DNA from: Patiriisocius marinus
GTDB taxonomy: Bacteria; Bacteroidota; Bacteroidia; Flavobacteriales; Flavobacteriaceae
NCBI RefSeq assembly: GCF_008974325.1
Contig: NZ_BKCG01000002.1
Coordinates: forward strand, 372,001-436,000
Reading direction: 5' to 3'
DNA: 64,000 nt
This document shows positions 45,174 through 53,962 of the stretch, one piece after another (the stretch's first letter is position 1; the number at the start of each line of letters is the position of its first letter). The translations under genes and the position numbers were made by a program. The notes under the pieces were generated by a model. It had not been told where the DNA came from and made no database searches. It worked only from the letters and a program-made list of their open reading frames with translations.

Positions 45174-45916
45174 GAATTATACCAGCAATAGATATAATAG
45201 ACGGAAAATGTGTTAGACTCACCAAGGGGGATTATGACACTAAAAAAATATATAATGAAAGCCCATTAGAGGTTGCTAAACAATTTGAGGCACACGGTAT
45301 AGAAAACCTACACGTGGTTGATTTAGATGGCGCAAAATCGCAACATATAGTAAACTATAAAGTGTTAGAGTCGATTGCGTCAAAAACAAACTTGAAAATT
45401 GATTTTGGTGGAGGATTAAAATCTGATGAAGACCTTCAAATTGCTTTTGAAAGTGGTGCAAGTCAAATTACTGGAGGAAGTATCGCTGTTAAAAATACTG
45501 AAATGTTCTTGTGTTGGTTACAGCGTTATGGTTCAGAAAAAATAATTCTTGGTGCAGATGCAATGAACGAAAAAGTTGCAATAAGTGGCTGGCAAGAAGA
45601 TAGCCATCTAGAATTGATTCCGTTTATTAAGAAATATCAACAGGCAGGAATAAGCTACGTTATTTGTACAGATATAAGTAAAGACGGTATGTTAGAAGGA
45701 CCTTCATTTGAGTTGTATTCAAGAATATTAACACAGTTAGGTAATGCTACTGCAACTACACCATTAAAATTAATAGCATCTGGAGGGATTTCAACATTTG
45801 ATGAGTTACCTAAATTACAGGAGTTAAATTGTGAAGGAGTTATTATAGGTAAAGCGATTTATGAAAATAGAATTAGCTTAAAACAATTAGAAAATTTCAT
45901 CTTAAAAAATAATTAA
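45170..45916 (+). CDS. hisA: ProFAR isomerase (248 aa)
   Basis: A (beta/alpha)8-barrel isomerase. [23 protein letters not shown] carries the first catalytic Asp. The half-barrel repeats show [22 protein letters not shown], and [17 protein letters not shown] with the second catalytic Asp, then IASGGIS. Its ATG overlaps the hisH stop, indicating translational coupling. Confidence 0.97.
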   Translation: MRIIPAIDIIDGKCVRLTKGDYDTKKIYNESPLEVAKQFEAHGIENLHVVDLDGAKSQHIVNYKVLESIASKTNLKIDFGGGLKSDEDLQIAFESGASQITGGSIAVKNTEMFLCWLQRYGSEKIILGADAMNEKVAISGWQEDSHLELIPFIKKYQQAGISYVICTDISKDGMLEGPSFELYSRILTQLGNATATTPLKLIASGGISTFDELPKLQELNCEGVIIGKAIYENRISLKQLENFILKNN

Positions 45917-45918
45917 TC

Positions 45919-46674
45919 GTGCTTACAAAAAGAATAATTCCGTGTTTGGATATTAAAAATGGACGCACTGTTAAAGGTGTAAATTTCGTGAACTTACGTG
46001 ATGCTGGAGATCCAGTTGAATTGGCTTCTTTTTATTCTAAAAATGGAGCAGACGAATTGGTTTTTCTTGATATTTCAGCAACCGAAGAACGCCGTAAAAC
46101 TTTAGCAAATTTAGTTTTAGAGATTGCGGCTAAAATAAACATTCCATTTACAGTAGGAGGTGGAGTGGCTAGTATTGACGACGTGTCGCAGCTGTTGAAT
46201 AATGGTGCAGATAAAGTAGCAATTAATAGTGCTGCGGTAAAAAAACCAGATTTGATTGATAAAATTTCGGGAAAATTTGGCTCACAGTGTTTAGTGGTTG
46301 CAATTGACGCAAAGCAAATAGAAGGCGAATGGATTGTCCACTTAATAGGAGGTAAAACGCCAACAACAATAAAATTATTTGATTGGGTAAAAGAAGTTGA
46401 ACAGCGAGGCGCCGGCGAAATTCTATTTACTTCAATGGATCACGATGGCACTAAAAATGGTTTTGCAAATGAAGCATTATCGACAATTTCAAGATTAGTA
46501 AATATTCCTGTCATTGCTTCGGGAGGAGCTGGGAATATGCAACATTTTGAAGATGCTTTTATAAAGGGAAAGGCGGATGCAGCATTAGCAGCAAGTGTAT
46601 TTCATTTTAAAGAAATTGAAATTTCAAAACTTAAATCAACATTAACTGCAGCAGGTATTGCAATAAGAAATTAA
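45919..46674 (+). CDS. hisF: Imidazole glycerol phosphate synthase, cyclase subunit (251 aa)
   Basis: Barrel partner of HisH, homologous to HisA. It begins [31 protein letters not shown] with catalytic Asp11, and [14 protein letters not shown] contains the second catalytic Asp. VASGGAGN-type phosphate loop is present ([13 protein letters not shown]). The start codon is GTG at 45919, 2 nt after hisA; no ATG is available upstream of the conserved first strand. Confidence 0.97.
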   Translation: MLTKRIIPCLDIKNGRTVKGVNFVNLRDAGDPVELASFYSKNGADELVFLDISATEERRKTLANLVLEIAAKINIPFTVGGGVASIDDVSQLLNNGADKVAINSAAVKKPDLIDKISGKFGSQCLVVAIDAKQIEGEWIVHLIGGKTPTTIKLFDWVKEVEQRGAGEILFTSMDHDGTKNGFANEALSTISRLVNIPVIASGGAGNMQHFEDAFIKGKADAALAASVFHFKEIEISKLKSTLTAAGIAIRN

Positions 46675-46678
46675 TACA

Positions 46679-47275
46679 ATGAACATAGATTATACTAAAT
46701 ATCAAGATGGCTTAGTGCCTGCTATTATTCAAGATAGTACGACAAAAAAAGTACTAATGCTTGGGTTTATGAATGAAGAGGCTTTTTTAAAAACTTCTGA
46801 AACTAAAAAAGTTACCTTCTTTAGTCGCACAAAAAATAGATTATGGACTAAAGGAGAAGAGAGCGGAAATTTTCTACAATTAGATGCTATTGCATTAGAT
46901 TGCGATCAGGATTCACTATTAATTCAAGTTACACCTGTTGGACCTGTATGTCACAAAGGAACTGATACGTGCTGGGGTGAGGATAATGTTTCAGATTTTG
47001 GCTTTATTTCATCATTAGAGAGCATTATAGAATCTCGTAAAATTTCGGCTGATAGCGAGAAAAGTTATGTTGCTTCATTATTTGAGAAAGGGATAAATAA
47101 AATTGCACAAAAAGTAGGAGAAGAGGCTGTTGAGGTTGTTATTGAAGCAAAAGATGATAATGATGGTTTGTTTCTAGATGAAAGTGCCGACCTATTATTT
47201 CACTATTTAATTTTATTAAATGCGAAAGGATTTTCTATTAATGATGTTGTTGAGGTTTTAAAGAAACGACAGTAA
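46679..47275 (+). CDS. hisI: Bifunctional PR-AMP cyclohydrolase / PR-ATP pyrophosphatase (198 aa)
   Basis: HisIE fusion. The HisI part has FMNEEAFLKT, FSRTKNRLWTKGEESGNFL, DCDQDSLLIQVTPVGPVCHKGTDTCW with zinc-ligand cysteines. The HisE part has SYVASLFEKGINKIAQKVGEEAVEVVIEAK and ESADLLFHYLILL. It completes the pathway and is followed by the operon terminator. Confidence 0.97.
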   Translation: MNIDYTKYQDGLVPAIIQDSTTKKVLMLGFMNEEAFLKTSETKKVTFFSRTKNRLWTKGEESGNFLQLDAIALDCDQDSLLIQVTPVGPVCHKGTDTCWGEDNVSDFGFISSLESIIESRKISADSEKSYVASLFEKGINKIAQKVGEEAVEVVIEAKDDNDGLFLDESADLLFHYLILLNAKGFSINDVVEVLKKRQ

Positions 47276-47296
47276 TTGCAAAAATTTTAAAAAGAA

Positions 47297-47335
47297 TAAC
47301 GGGAAATTAGAATACGCTAATTTCCCGTTATATTT
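47297..47335. terminator. his operon terminator, bidirectional
   Basis: TAACGGGAAATTAG pairs with CTAATTTCCCGTTA, a 14-bp perfect stem with T-rich flank, between hisI and the convergent serine hydrolase gene. Confidence 0.93.
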
Positions 47336-47348
47336 TTAGTAGTTATGA

Positions 47349-48464
47349 TTATAACTTAGCCGCAATACCTTGCGCTACTTGTGTCCAAGCTCCTGTTTTT
47401 CCTACTTTTTCTCCTAGTCGAACTATAACAATGTTTTTTTCAGGGTTTACATAAATGTGTTGTCCTAAAATACCTTCAGCTTCGTAGGAGTTGTCTTTTT
47501 TATTAATCCACCATTGGTATTGATATTGCTCAACACCACCAGCACTTGAGTCTATTTTAGTTGAATTTTCAACCCATTTCTCTGAAACTATTTGAGTTCC
47601 ATTCCAGTTTCCTTTGTTTAGATATAGACGTCCAATTTTAGCAAAATCTCTTGCTCTTGCATTTAAGCAACAGAACGTTTTTTCTACACCATCATTTTTT
47701 CTGTCTAAACTCCAAGTAGCATCATATTCCATCCCTAATGGAATCCATATTTTTTCTTCTAAATAAGTTGTTATTGTTTTGTCTTTTAATGCTGCATTTA
47801 AAACCATTCCAAGCACTTGACTATCACCGCTACTATATCTAAATTGGGTGCCAGGTTCCGTAGCAATTTCCATATTGTTAACTGCTTTAGTAAGGTTTGT
47901 GCCGTAATAGAAAGTTGCAGCATCACCAAAAGGGTTTACATAGCTTTCATTAAAATCTATTCCAGAGGTCATATTCAGTAAATGCTCAATTGTGATTTTG
48001 CTGAAACGTTCATCATTTAAGTTCGATAAGTAGTTTGTTATTGGCTCATTAATAGAAGTTATCGTGCCATCATCTATAGCGCAGCCCACTAAAATGGAAA
48101 GGATAGATTTAGCCATTGAGAATGAATTTACAATAGAAGATTCTTCGTAGTCATTTAAATAGCGTTCATATTTTATTGAATCATTTTGAATAACAATATA
48201 GGCAACTGTTTTATTAGATGATAAATAATCTTCAAAAGTTATTTTAGAAGCAATACCTTTTGACGTTAGCGAAATTGAATCCTGAATAAGCGGTGATGTT
48301 GAAGTTTTAAATAAAAATGGTGATACTGCTTTTGTAGCTTTTCTAGAAGGAAATATTTTATGATCTGTAATATCAGCATAATTATAATAGACAAATCTTC
48401 CTACTTTACAAGAAGTAAAATTGAAAGCTATAAGAAGTACTAAAAGGATGTTTTTGGTTTTCAT
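47349..48464 (-). CDS. Serine hydrolase, beta-lactamase-family lipoprotein (371 aa)
   Basis: Class C beta-lactamase/penicillin-binding-protein-like fold. The nucleophile motif SMAK gives Ser116 and Lys119; the tyrosine motif is probably YSSGDS. The start ATG at 48464 (MKTKNILLVLLIAFNFTSC) yields a lipoprotein signal with Cys19; the longer frame buries it. It is probably an envelope esterase or peptidase rather than an antibiotic-resistance enzyme. A CCGAATATTCGG palindrome sits 18 nt upstream of the start. Confidence 0.86.
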   Translation of the reverse strand: MKTKNILLVLLIAFNFTSCKVGRFVYYNYADITDHKIFPSRKATKAVSPFLFKTSTSPLIQDSISLTSKGIASKITFEDYLSSNKTVAYIVIQNDSIKYERYLNDYEESSIVNSFSMAKSILSILVGCAIDDGTITSINEPITNYLSNLNDERFSKITIEHLLNMTSGIDFNESYVNPFGDAATFYYGTNLTKAVNNMEIATEPGTQFRYSSGDSQVLGMVLNAALKDKTITTYLEEKIWIPLGMEYDATWSLDRKNDGVEKTFCCLNARARDFAKIGRLYLNKGNWNGTQIVSEKWVENSTKIDSSAGGVEQYQYQWWINKKDNSYEAEGILGQHIYVNPEKNIVIVRLGEKVGKTGAWTQVAQGIAAKL

Positions 48465-48481
48465 AATGTTTGTTTTAATGC

Positions 48482-48493
48482 CGAATATTCGGG
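48482..48493. promoter_or_regulatory. Perfect palindrome CCGAATATTCGG in the serine hydrolase leader
   Basis: A 12-bp perfect palindrome in the predicted 5' untranslated region, between the TATGTTTG box (48516-48523) and the ATG at 48464. It may be a repressor operator. Confidence 0.4.
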
Positions 48494-48515
48494 TTATTGA
48501 ATGTAATTGATGATA

Positions 48516-48523
48516 CAAACATA
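48516..48523 (-). promoter_or_regulatory. Promoter -7 box TATGTTTG
   Basis: TAnnTTTG on the minus strand, 52 nt before the serine hydrolase ATG. Confidence 0.5.
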
Positions 48524-48634
48524 TTTTAAACAAGCGCTTGAAACTATTATATATAGTGCTTTGGGGTGAAATGACTTCTCCTTGTGGTGAAATTTTAGAC
48601 CTAATTTGAAATACCTTTTTAGCGTGGTGAATTT

Positions 48635-49423
48635 TTATTGCTGAAATGCGCCTTTTACTTTTGAAGTATGCGTTTTTGAAACAGGAATTAAAATTTCAGC
48701 AGAAAGAATAACTGATAACTTTCCTTGTTCCATTTTGAATTGTTGAAAATGAACTGGATTAATTAAATAGGAGCGATGTGTTCGCATTAATTCAGGAATG
48801 GCTATTTCTATTTTAGATAATTTATTTCTAATTAATTGCTTTTTGAGAACGCCATGATTTAAAAAAGCAACTTCAATATAATTATCATCTGCTTTAACAG
48901 CAATCAAATCATTTAATTGAATTCTTAAACCTTCATAAGTTCCTTCGCCTTCAATTTCAATCTTTTGATCTTCTATTTGTTTTTCAAAATAACGACCAAA
49001 AGCCCATCGTCCTGCTAAAATAATTGGTAGGATAGTACTAATTGCAGGAACGTAAATGGCGCTGATAAAATAGCCAAGTGTGTAAGGATTTTTAGCACCT
49101 GGAACTATTACATATAAGTATATAGCACGAGAAAACAATAGGCCCAAAATAAACATAGATATAGTAAATAGTAACTCGTTTAAAATGGTCCATTTATTTA
49201 TATTATTTCGGTATAAAAAACCTTGTAATGGTAATATCAATAAATATGCTATTGCGCCTGCTAAGCCATATAAAGGGAGGTATAACAATTTTTCGATTCC
49301 TTTAAATTCATTTGTATCTAAAGGTTCTGTTAATGCTAGGAATAAAAATATCCAAACAGCTAATCCTAATGCAATTAATAGGTGATGTTTAATCAGTGGA
49401 TCGAACGGATATTTATTTTTCAC
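48635..49423 (-). CDS. LytTR DNA-binding regulator fused to a membrane domain (262 aa)
   Basis: Four N-terminal membrane helices (about residues 12-140) connect through a short helix to a C-terminal LytTR domain. Its signature is IQLNDLIAVKADDNYIEVAF, then LMRTHRSYLINPVHFQQF and LIPVSKTH. There is no receiver domain, so the membrane part rather than a kinase would receive the signal. It lies 170 nt upstream of the serine hydrolase on the same strand. That gene, with its upstream palindrome, is a possible target (inference). Confidence 0.88.
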   Translation of the reverse strand: MKNKYPFDPLIKHHLLIALGLAVWIFLFLALTEPLDTNEFKGIEKLLYLPLYGLAGAIAYLLILPLQGFLYRNNINKWTILNELLFTISMFILGLLFSRAIYLYVIVPGAKNPYTLGYFISAIYVPAISTILPIILAGRWAFGRYFEKQIEDQKIEIEGEGTYEGLRIQLNDLIAVKADDNYIEVAFLNHGVLKKQLIRNKLSKIEIAIPELMRTHRSYLINPVHFQQFKMEQGKLSVILSAEILIPVSKTHTSKVKGAFQQ

Positions 49424-49437
49424 AATTAAATATTAAA

Positions 49438-49467
49438 TTGAATTTTAAAAATATAAAAATACTTTTG
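49438..49467 (+). promoter_or_regulatory. Full flavobacterial promoter TTG-N19-TACTTTTG for corA
   Basis: TTG at 49438-49440, exactly 19 nt, then TACTTTTG at 49460-49467: an exact match to the Bacteroidota -33/-7 pattern. It ends 33 nt before the corA ATG. The best promoter match in the window. Confidence 0.78.
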
Positions 49468-49500
49468 TTTTAGTACCTTTCATAAACCAAACATAACCTA

Positions 49501-50592
49501 ATGTCCTCGAAAAGAAAAAAGACAACGAAGATTAAATTTCCGAAGCATAACATTCGTAAAACAAAGAATGAAGTTCCTGGTGCAGTAAACTATACTGGTT
49601 CTAAAACGGGTGTAACTAAAGTTGAGATTATTGATTATTCTAAAAATCATTATAAGAGGGTTGATAGTGAGGATATTGAAGATGCATTTGGATTTGAAAC
49701 TTCCGAACATATTACTTGGATTAACGTAAACGGACTTAATAATACAGCTGAAATTGAAAGGTTAGGGGAGTATTACAATCTACACCCACTTATACAAGAA
49801 GATATAGTAACGACAAATCAACGTCCTAAAATGGACGAATATGAAGATTACTTGTTTATCGTTTTTAAAATGTTGCATTATACAGATGATGGCGATTTTG
49901 TAAACGAGCATGTAAGTATGGTAATGGGTAAAAACTATGTTACTACATTTCAAGAGGCTGATGGCGATGTTTTCGATGGATTGAGGGATCGTTTAGAAAA
50001 TGCAAAAGGACGCATTAGAAATGCTGGAGCAGATTATTTAATGTTTGCCGTACTTGATGCTGTAGTGGATAATTACTTTTCTGTTATTGAAACATTAAGT
50101 ACTAAAATTGAGTATCTAGAGGATCAACTTTTTAGTGATGAAACAGATGCAGATATAACGCAGGATATTCAAAAACTTAAAAAAGAAATTTTACGTATCC
50201 GAAGAGCCGTCGTGCCATTACGAGAGGTTATAAACCGACTAGAAAAAACAGATACCGAATTAATTGAAGCCCGAACTCAGAATTATATTAGAGATTTATA
50301 TGATCACATTATTCAAGTAAGTGAAAGTGTTGATATTTACCGTGAAATGATTTGGGGGCTTATGGATATGTATATGACAACTATAAGTAATAAAATGAAC
50401 GAGGTAATGAAGGTGTTAACCATAATGGCATCTATCTTTATTCCATTAACTTTTATGGCAGGGATATATGGGATGAATTTTGAATACATTCCTGAACTAC
50501 ATGTTAAAAATGGATACTTCTATTTATGGGGAGCGATGATTGTAGTTTTTGTGGGGATGATTTGGTTTTTTAAAAGAAAGAAATGGCTCTAG
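49501..50592 (+). CDS. corA: Magnesium/cobalt transporter CorA (363 aa)
   Basis: Pentameric Mg2+ channel. The N-terminal funnel domain contains WINVNGLNNTAEIERLG and HPLIQEDIVTTNQRPKMDEYEDYLF. A long stalk helix (IEYLEDQLFSDETDADITQDIQKLKKEILRIRRAV) leads to two C-terminal membrane helices. The selectivity motif YGMNF ends the first helix, and WFFKRKKWL is the basic C-terminus. Full length and single gene with a consensus promoter. Confidence 0.96.
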   Translation: MSSKRKKTTKIKFPKHNIRKTKNEVPGAVNYTGSKTGVTKVEIIDYSKNHYKRVDSEDIEDAFGFETSEHITWINVNGLNNTAEIERLGEYYNLHPLIQEDIVTTNQRPKMDEYEDYLFIVFKMLHYTDDGDFVNEHVSMVMGKNYVTTFQEADGDVFDGLRDRLENAKGRIRNAGADYLMFAVLDAVVDNYFSVIETLSTKIEYLEDQLFSDETDADITQDIQKLKKEILRIRRAVVPLREVINRLEKTDTELIEARTQNYIRDLYDHIIQVSESVDIYREMIWGLMDMYMTTISNKMNEVMKVLTIMASIFIPLTFMAGIYGMNFEYIPELHVKNGYFYLWGAMIVVFVGMIWFFKRKKWL

Positions 50593-50616
50593 GTTATACA
50601 GCTAATTAAATGACAT

Positions 50617-50650
50617 AAAAAAAGGTTTCAGAATTACTGAAACCTTTTTA
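50617..50650. terminator. Bidirectional terminator after corA
   Basis: AAAAAGGTTTCAG pairs with CTGAAACCTTTTT (5-nt loop), between convergent corA and the 50681-51112 gene. Confidence 0.92.
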
Positions 50651-50680
50651 AATTATTAAAATCTGTATTAGTAAATTATC

Positions 50681-51112
50681 CTAATTTAACCATCCTTTTC
50701 CAGCTGCACCTTTACTGTAGAAATATAAAAATATCGCTACTGCAATAACAAGTAATGGCATAATAACTACTGAATTCCCAGAAACTTCCATAATGTTAGT
50801 TGCTAATAGCCAATAGATTTCTATAATTAATACTGTTAGTAATGAAATCATAAAGAATAATGTAGCCACCTTTTTTTTAAGTACTAGAAGTATTGCACCT
50901 ACAACTCCAGTTAAGACAGCTATCCCAAAGAGTATTGAATACCATTGAGGTAAAGATTCCATAATACTAAACTCTTCGGGGCTTACCGAAGCTCTTAAAC
51001 TTTCTAATTCATAATTTCCTAGGTAGAATTGGTACATTCCCATTAAGTTCCATAATAAGGCTAGGATACCGACAATTAAGAATGATTTAGGGACATTTTT
51101 AGTAGTGTTCAT
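50681..51112 (-). CDS. Four-helix membrane protein of unknown function (143 aa)
   Basis: Four hydrophobic helices: FLIVGILALLWNLMGMYQFYL, WYSILFGIAVLTGVVGAILLVL, a third at VATLFFMISLLTVLIIEIYWL, and VVIMPLLVIAVAIFLYFYS. I know similar Bacteroidota proteins only under vague labels such as sugar transporter, which the sequence does not support. Monocistronic, divergent from the DUF2461 gene. Confidence 0.72.
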   Translation of the reverse strand: MNTTKNVPKSFLIVGILALLWNLMGMYQFYLGNYELESLRASVSPEEFSIMESLPQWYSILFGIAVLTGVVGAILLVLKKKVATLFFMISLLTVLIIEIYWLLATNIMEVSGNSVVIMPLLVIAVAIFLYFYSKGAAGKGWLN

Positions 51113-51185
51113 AATATTTGGTTTGGTAGTTTATAGCTACTAAATATAGTGTTTTTGACTTATCTTTATAGTCTAAACCCAATTT

Positions 51186-51866
51186 ATGAGCATTACAGTT
51201 CCAAAAAGCACATTCGATTTCTTAAATAATTTAGCGAAAAATAATCATAAGGATTGGATGGATGAACATAGAAAAACCTATCAATCTAGCGAGAAAGCAC
51301 TTAAAAGCGTTTATGCTGAAATTTTAAGAGGATTAAATGAGAAAGATGAAATTGCAAAACAGAAAATTTTCAGAATTAATAGAGATATCCGTTTTAGTAA
51401 AGATAAAACGCCCTATAATGTTCATAGAAGTGTAAGTTGGAGTAGAGCAGGAGCTCATCGTCGCGGAGGGTATTATTTACGTATTGAACCTGGTAAATGT
51501 GCATTGGCTGGAGGTTTTTTCAGTCCTGAGCCAGCAGATTTACTTCGTATTAGAAAAGAATTTGAAATGGACGCTAGTGAAATTAGAGAAATTTTAAATC
51601 AAAATGAATTTAAAATGACTTTTGGTAATTTTAATCAGCATTACGCTGTTAAAACTGCGCCTAAGGGATTTAATAAAGAAGATGCTAATATTGATTTAAT
51701 ACGTTTGAAATCGTTTTTTGTTGAGCACCCATTAAAGGATAGTGAAGTGTTAGGGCCTAATTTTGTAGATACCGTTTTAAAACATTTTAGAACGCTACGA
51801 CCATTTTTTGATTATATGAGTGATGTATTAACAACCGATTTAAACGGAGTATCAACTATAGATTAA
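51186..51866 (+). CDS. DUF2461 (TIGR02453) family protein (226 aa)
   Basis: Cytosolic protein with the family marks FLNNLAKNNHKDWMDEHRKTYQ, FRINRDIRFSKDKTPYN, and YYLRIEPGKCALAGGFFSPEPADLLRIRKE. Spread across bacteria and fungi with no established reaction. It stands alone between a divergent membrane protein and a terminator. Confidence 0.9.
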   Translation: MSITVPKSTFDFLNNLAKNNHKDWMDEHRKTYQSSEKALKSVYAEILRGLNEKDEIAKQKIFRINRDIRFSKDKTPYNVHRSVSWSRAGAHRRGGYYLRIEPGKCALAGGFFSPEPADLLRIRKEFEMDASEIREILNQNEFKMTFGNFNQHYAVKTAPKGFNKEDANIDLIRLKSFFVEHPLKDSEVLGPNFVDTVLKHFRTLRPFFDYMSDVLTTDLNGVSTID

Positions 51867-51899
51867 CTATTGATACGAAACCCAAACTTTATTAAATAA

Positions 51900-51928
51900 A
51901 AAAGCTGCCCCAATCGAGGGCAGCTTTT
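51900..51928. terminator. Bidirectional terminator
   Basis: AAAAGCTGCCC pairs with GGGCAGCTTTT (7-nt loop), between the DUF2461 gene and the convergent OmpA porin gene. Confidence 0.9.
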
Positions 51929-51953
51929 CATTTCACTTAAAAATAATTAACTC

Positions 51954-53237
51954 TTAGTTTAACTTAAAAGTTACTCTTCTTACTAATTGGCGAGCTTCAG
52001 CAGAATTTTTATTCACGCTTGCGTCTTCACCATTTCCTGTGTGTGATAATCTGTTTGCATCAACACCTGAAGCAACTAAAATATCGTAAACTTTCTTAGC
52101 TCTCTTAGAAGATAAGCTACTGTTGTAAGATGCATTTCCAATTTCGTCAGCATAACCAACTAATTGAGCAGTAGCACCTGGGTTCTCAGCCATATAAACT
52201 TTCAAGTAGTTGATAGCTTCAAGGCTATATGTTTGAGGAGTTGTACTGTTAAACTTGAAGTAAACGTTAACGTATCCTTTGTCAAGTAATTCTCTTACTG
52301 TGTTACCACCTGTTACAGTTGTAGAACCAGCGTTAGGGTTGTATTCGTTACGCATTAAAAAACGCTCATCTAAAGAAGATTCGATTTCGTCAGGAATACC
52401 GTTTTTGTTTTTGTCAATTGCAATACCTTTAGTATCAACAGCAACACCACTCATTGTGTTTTGTTCTCTGTCTAAGTAATCTGCAACACCATCTTGATCA
52501 GTATCGATAAGATCAGTTTCAACTTTAGCTAAACGAGCTTCAAGTTCTTCGATTTCAGATAATAAAGCATTGTCTTCAACGAACCAGTCAGCGTGTTGTG
52601 CATTTTTACCTAAGTAAATATTGAAACCAGCAGAGAAGTTGTATAATGAACCATCAAAACCTCTATTTGCATTGTTGTCAGCAATTTGAGAATTTCCATC
52701 CCAAGTTGTGTAAGAACGTACATTTCCAACTAAAGAAGCATCTACGAAAAATGTAAAACGGTTTGATAATTTAACTTGAGGTGTAATACCTACCATTACA
52801 TTTAAAATTTGATCTAAATCACCATCACGATCTGTATTAACATCTAATAAAGAGTAACCAGCACCACCGTGTAATAATAAACCAATTGAGTTTGACCAAT
52901 CGTGGAATTCTAAAATGTTCCCTAAATTTACAACACCTTCTAATGTAGATCTGTAATATCTAGATTCGAAAGCTAAACCTCCATCAGCGTTTTCAATATC
53001 ATTGAATCCAAAAGAAGCTTTAAGACCAAATTTTTCATTAAGCATGTAACGAACACCTAAGTTTACTTGGTACGTATCTGGAGATGGAGAGTAGTATCCT
53101 TCAGTAAAAGTTCTAGAAACCTTATGAACACCTCCACCTAATTCGATAGACCACTTGTTATAGGTAGTCTCATTCTCTTGTGCAAATAATGCCGTTGTAG
53201 AAATTGCTACAGCAAGCAATAGTAGTATTTTTTTCAT
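51954..53237 (-). CDS. Outer-membrane porin-like protein with OmpA domain (427 aa)
   Basis: The signal peptide (residues 1-19) is followed by an eight-strand-type beta-barrel with periodic aromatic ends (about residues 20-215). A linker with a coiled helix and calcium-binding thrombospondin-3-like repeats (DTDQDGVADYLDREQ, DKNKNGIPDEIE) follows. The C-terminal OmpA domain is AQLVGYADEIGNASYNSSLSSKRAKKVYDIL, which binds peptidoglycan. It is likely an abundant structural porin, given the plain TACTTTTG promoter and monocistronic terminator. Confidence 0.93.
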   Translation of the reverse strand: MKKILLLLAVAISTTALFAQENETTYNKWSIELGGGVHKVSRTFTEGYYSPSPDTYQVNLGVRYMLNEKFGLKASFGFNDIENADGGLAFESRYYRSTLEGVVNLGNILEFHDWSNSIGLLLHGGAGYSLLDVNTDRDGDLDQILNVMVGITPQVKLSNRFTFFVDASLVGNVRSYTTWDGNSQIADNNANRGFDGSLYNFSAGFNIYLGKNAQHADWFVEDNALLSEIEELEARLAKVETDLIDTDQDGVADYLDREQNTMSGVAVDTKGIAIDKNKNGIPDEIESSLDERFLMRNEYNPNAGSTTVTGGNTVRELLDKGYVNVYFKFNSTTPQTYSLEAINYLKVYMAENPGATAQLVGYADEIGNASYNSSLSSKRAKKVYDILVASGVDANRLSHTGNGEDASVNKNSAEARQLVRRVTFKLN

Positions 53238-53263
53238 GTTTTTGTTTTATTAAAAAAATTGAG

Positions 53264-53271
53264 TGCAAAAG
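53264..53271 (-). promoter_or_regulatory. Promoter -7 box TACTTTTG
   Basis: TAnnTTTG on the minus strand, 27 nt before the ATG of the OmpA porin gene. Confidence 0.6.
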
Positions 53272-53398
53272 TAAGCTCTTAGAACTTATAAAAAAAGCAA
53301 TTACAAAATTTAAAATTACATTAACATTTTTAGTTTTTCATTAATATTTTATTTTAAAAAAACAGGTTTTAAGTTATTGGTATTCAATGAATTAAAAA

Positions 53399-53806
53399 TC
53401 ATACGATTAATTTATTTTCAAACTCAAGCATATTGTTTTTTAGCCTTTCTTTAACAATATTCATCATCCGTTTATTCAACGCAGATGAGTTTTCGACGTA
53501 ATGCGCATATTCATCGATGGAAAATTGACCTATAAACATACCTTTTAAGGCATTTCTAAACTTGATATCTTTTTGGACTGCAGTATCGATATATTCTAAT
53601 CTTTTATCGATGGTTAAATTGTAAAAAACATTTTTATGTTTTCGAATGTAGTTTTTAAAAACGGCTACCAATAAGTCATTTTGCATTTTTGCTATAGGAC
53701 GTATAGTTTTATTCTGAAATGTTTCTTCAATAGACATACCATCTGTAAAACGAACATTAGGTAAAATAGGTCTAATTGCTAGTAAAGCTTCATCGCGCGA
53801 TTCCAT
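53399..53806 (-). CDS. Conserved hypothetical helical protein (135 aa)
   Basis: A cytosolic, mostly helical protein. RPIAKMQNDLLVAVFKNYIRKHKNVFYNLTIDKRLEYIDTA and VQKDIKFRNALKGMFIGQFSIDEY look conserved. Flavobacterial relatives are sometimes named glyoxalase, but no VOC metal motif is visible, so I do not adopt it. Monocistronic, between the OmpA porin and the divergent aldehyde dehydrogenase. Confidence 0.7.
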   Translation of the reverse strand: MESRDEALLAIRPILPNVRFTDGMSIEETFQNKTIRPIAKMQNDLLVAVFKNYIRKHKNVFYNLTIDKRLEYIDTAVQKDIKFRNALKGMFIGQFSIDEYAHYVENSSALNKRMMNIVKERLKNNMLEFENKLIV

Positions 53807-53962
53807 AAAATTTGGGTTTTAATAAAGATACAAGAAGTCTAAATACGGTATGTTAACTAGAGTTTAAGTTATAAACACTACTATCAACAGCCTTTAAAAG
53901 GTTAAACTGTTCTTAATCTAAATACTTGTTAGAAGCATCTTTAGTAATTTTAAAATAAAAAC

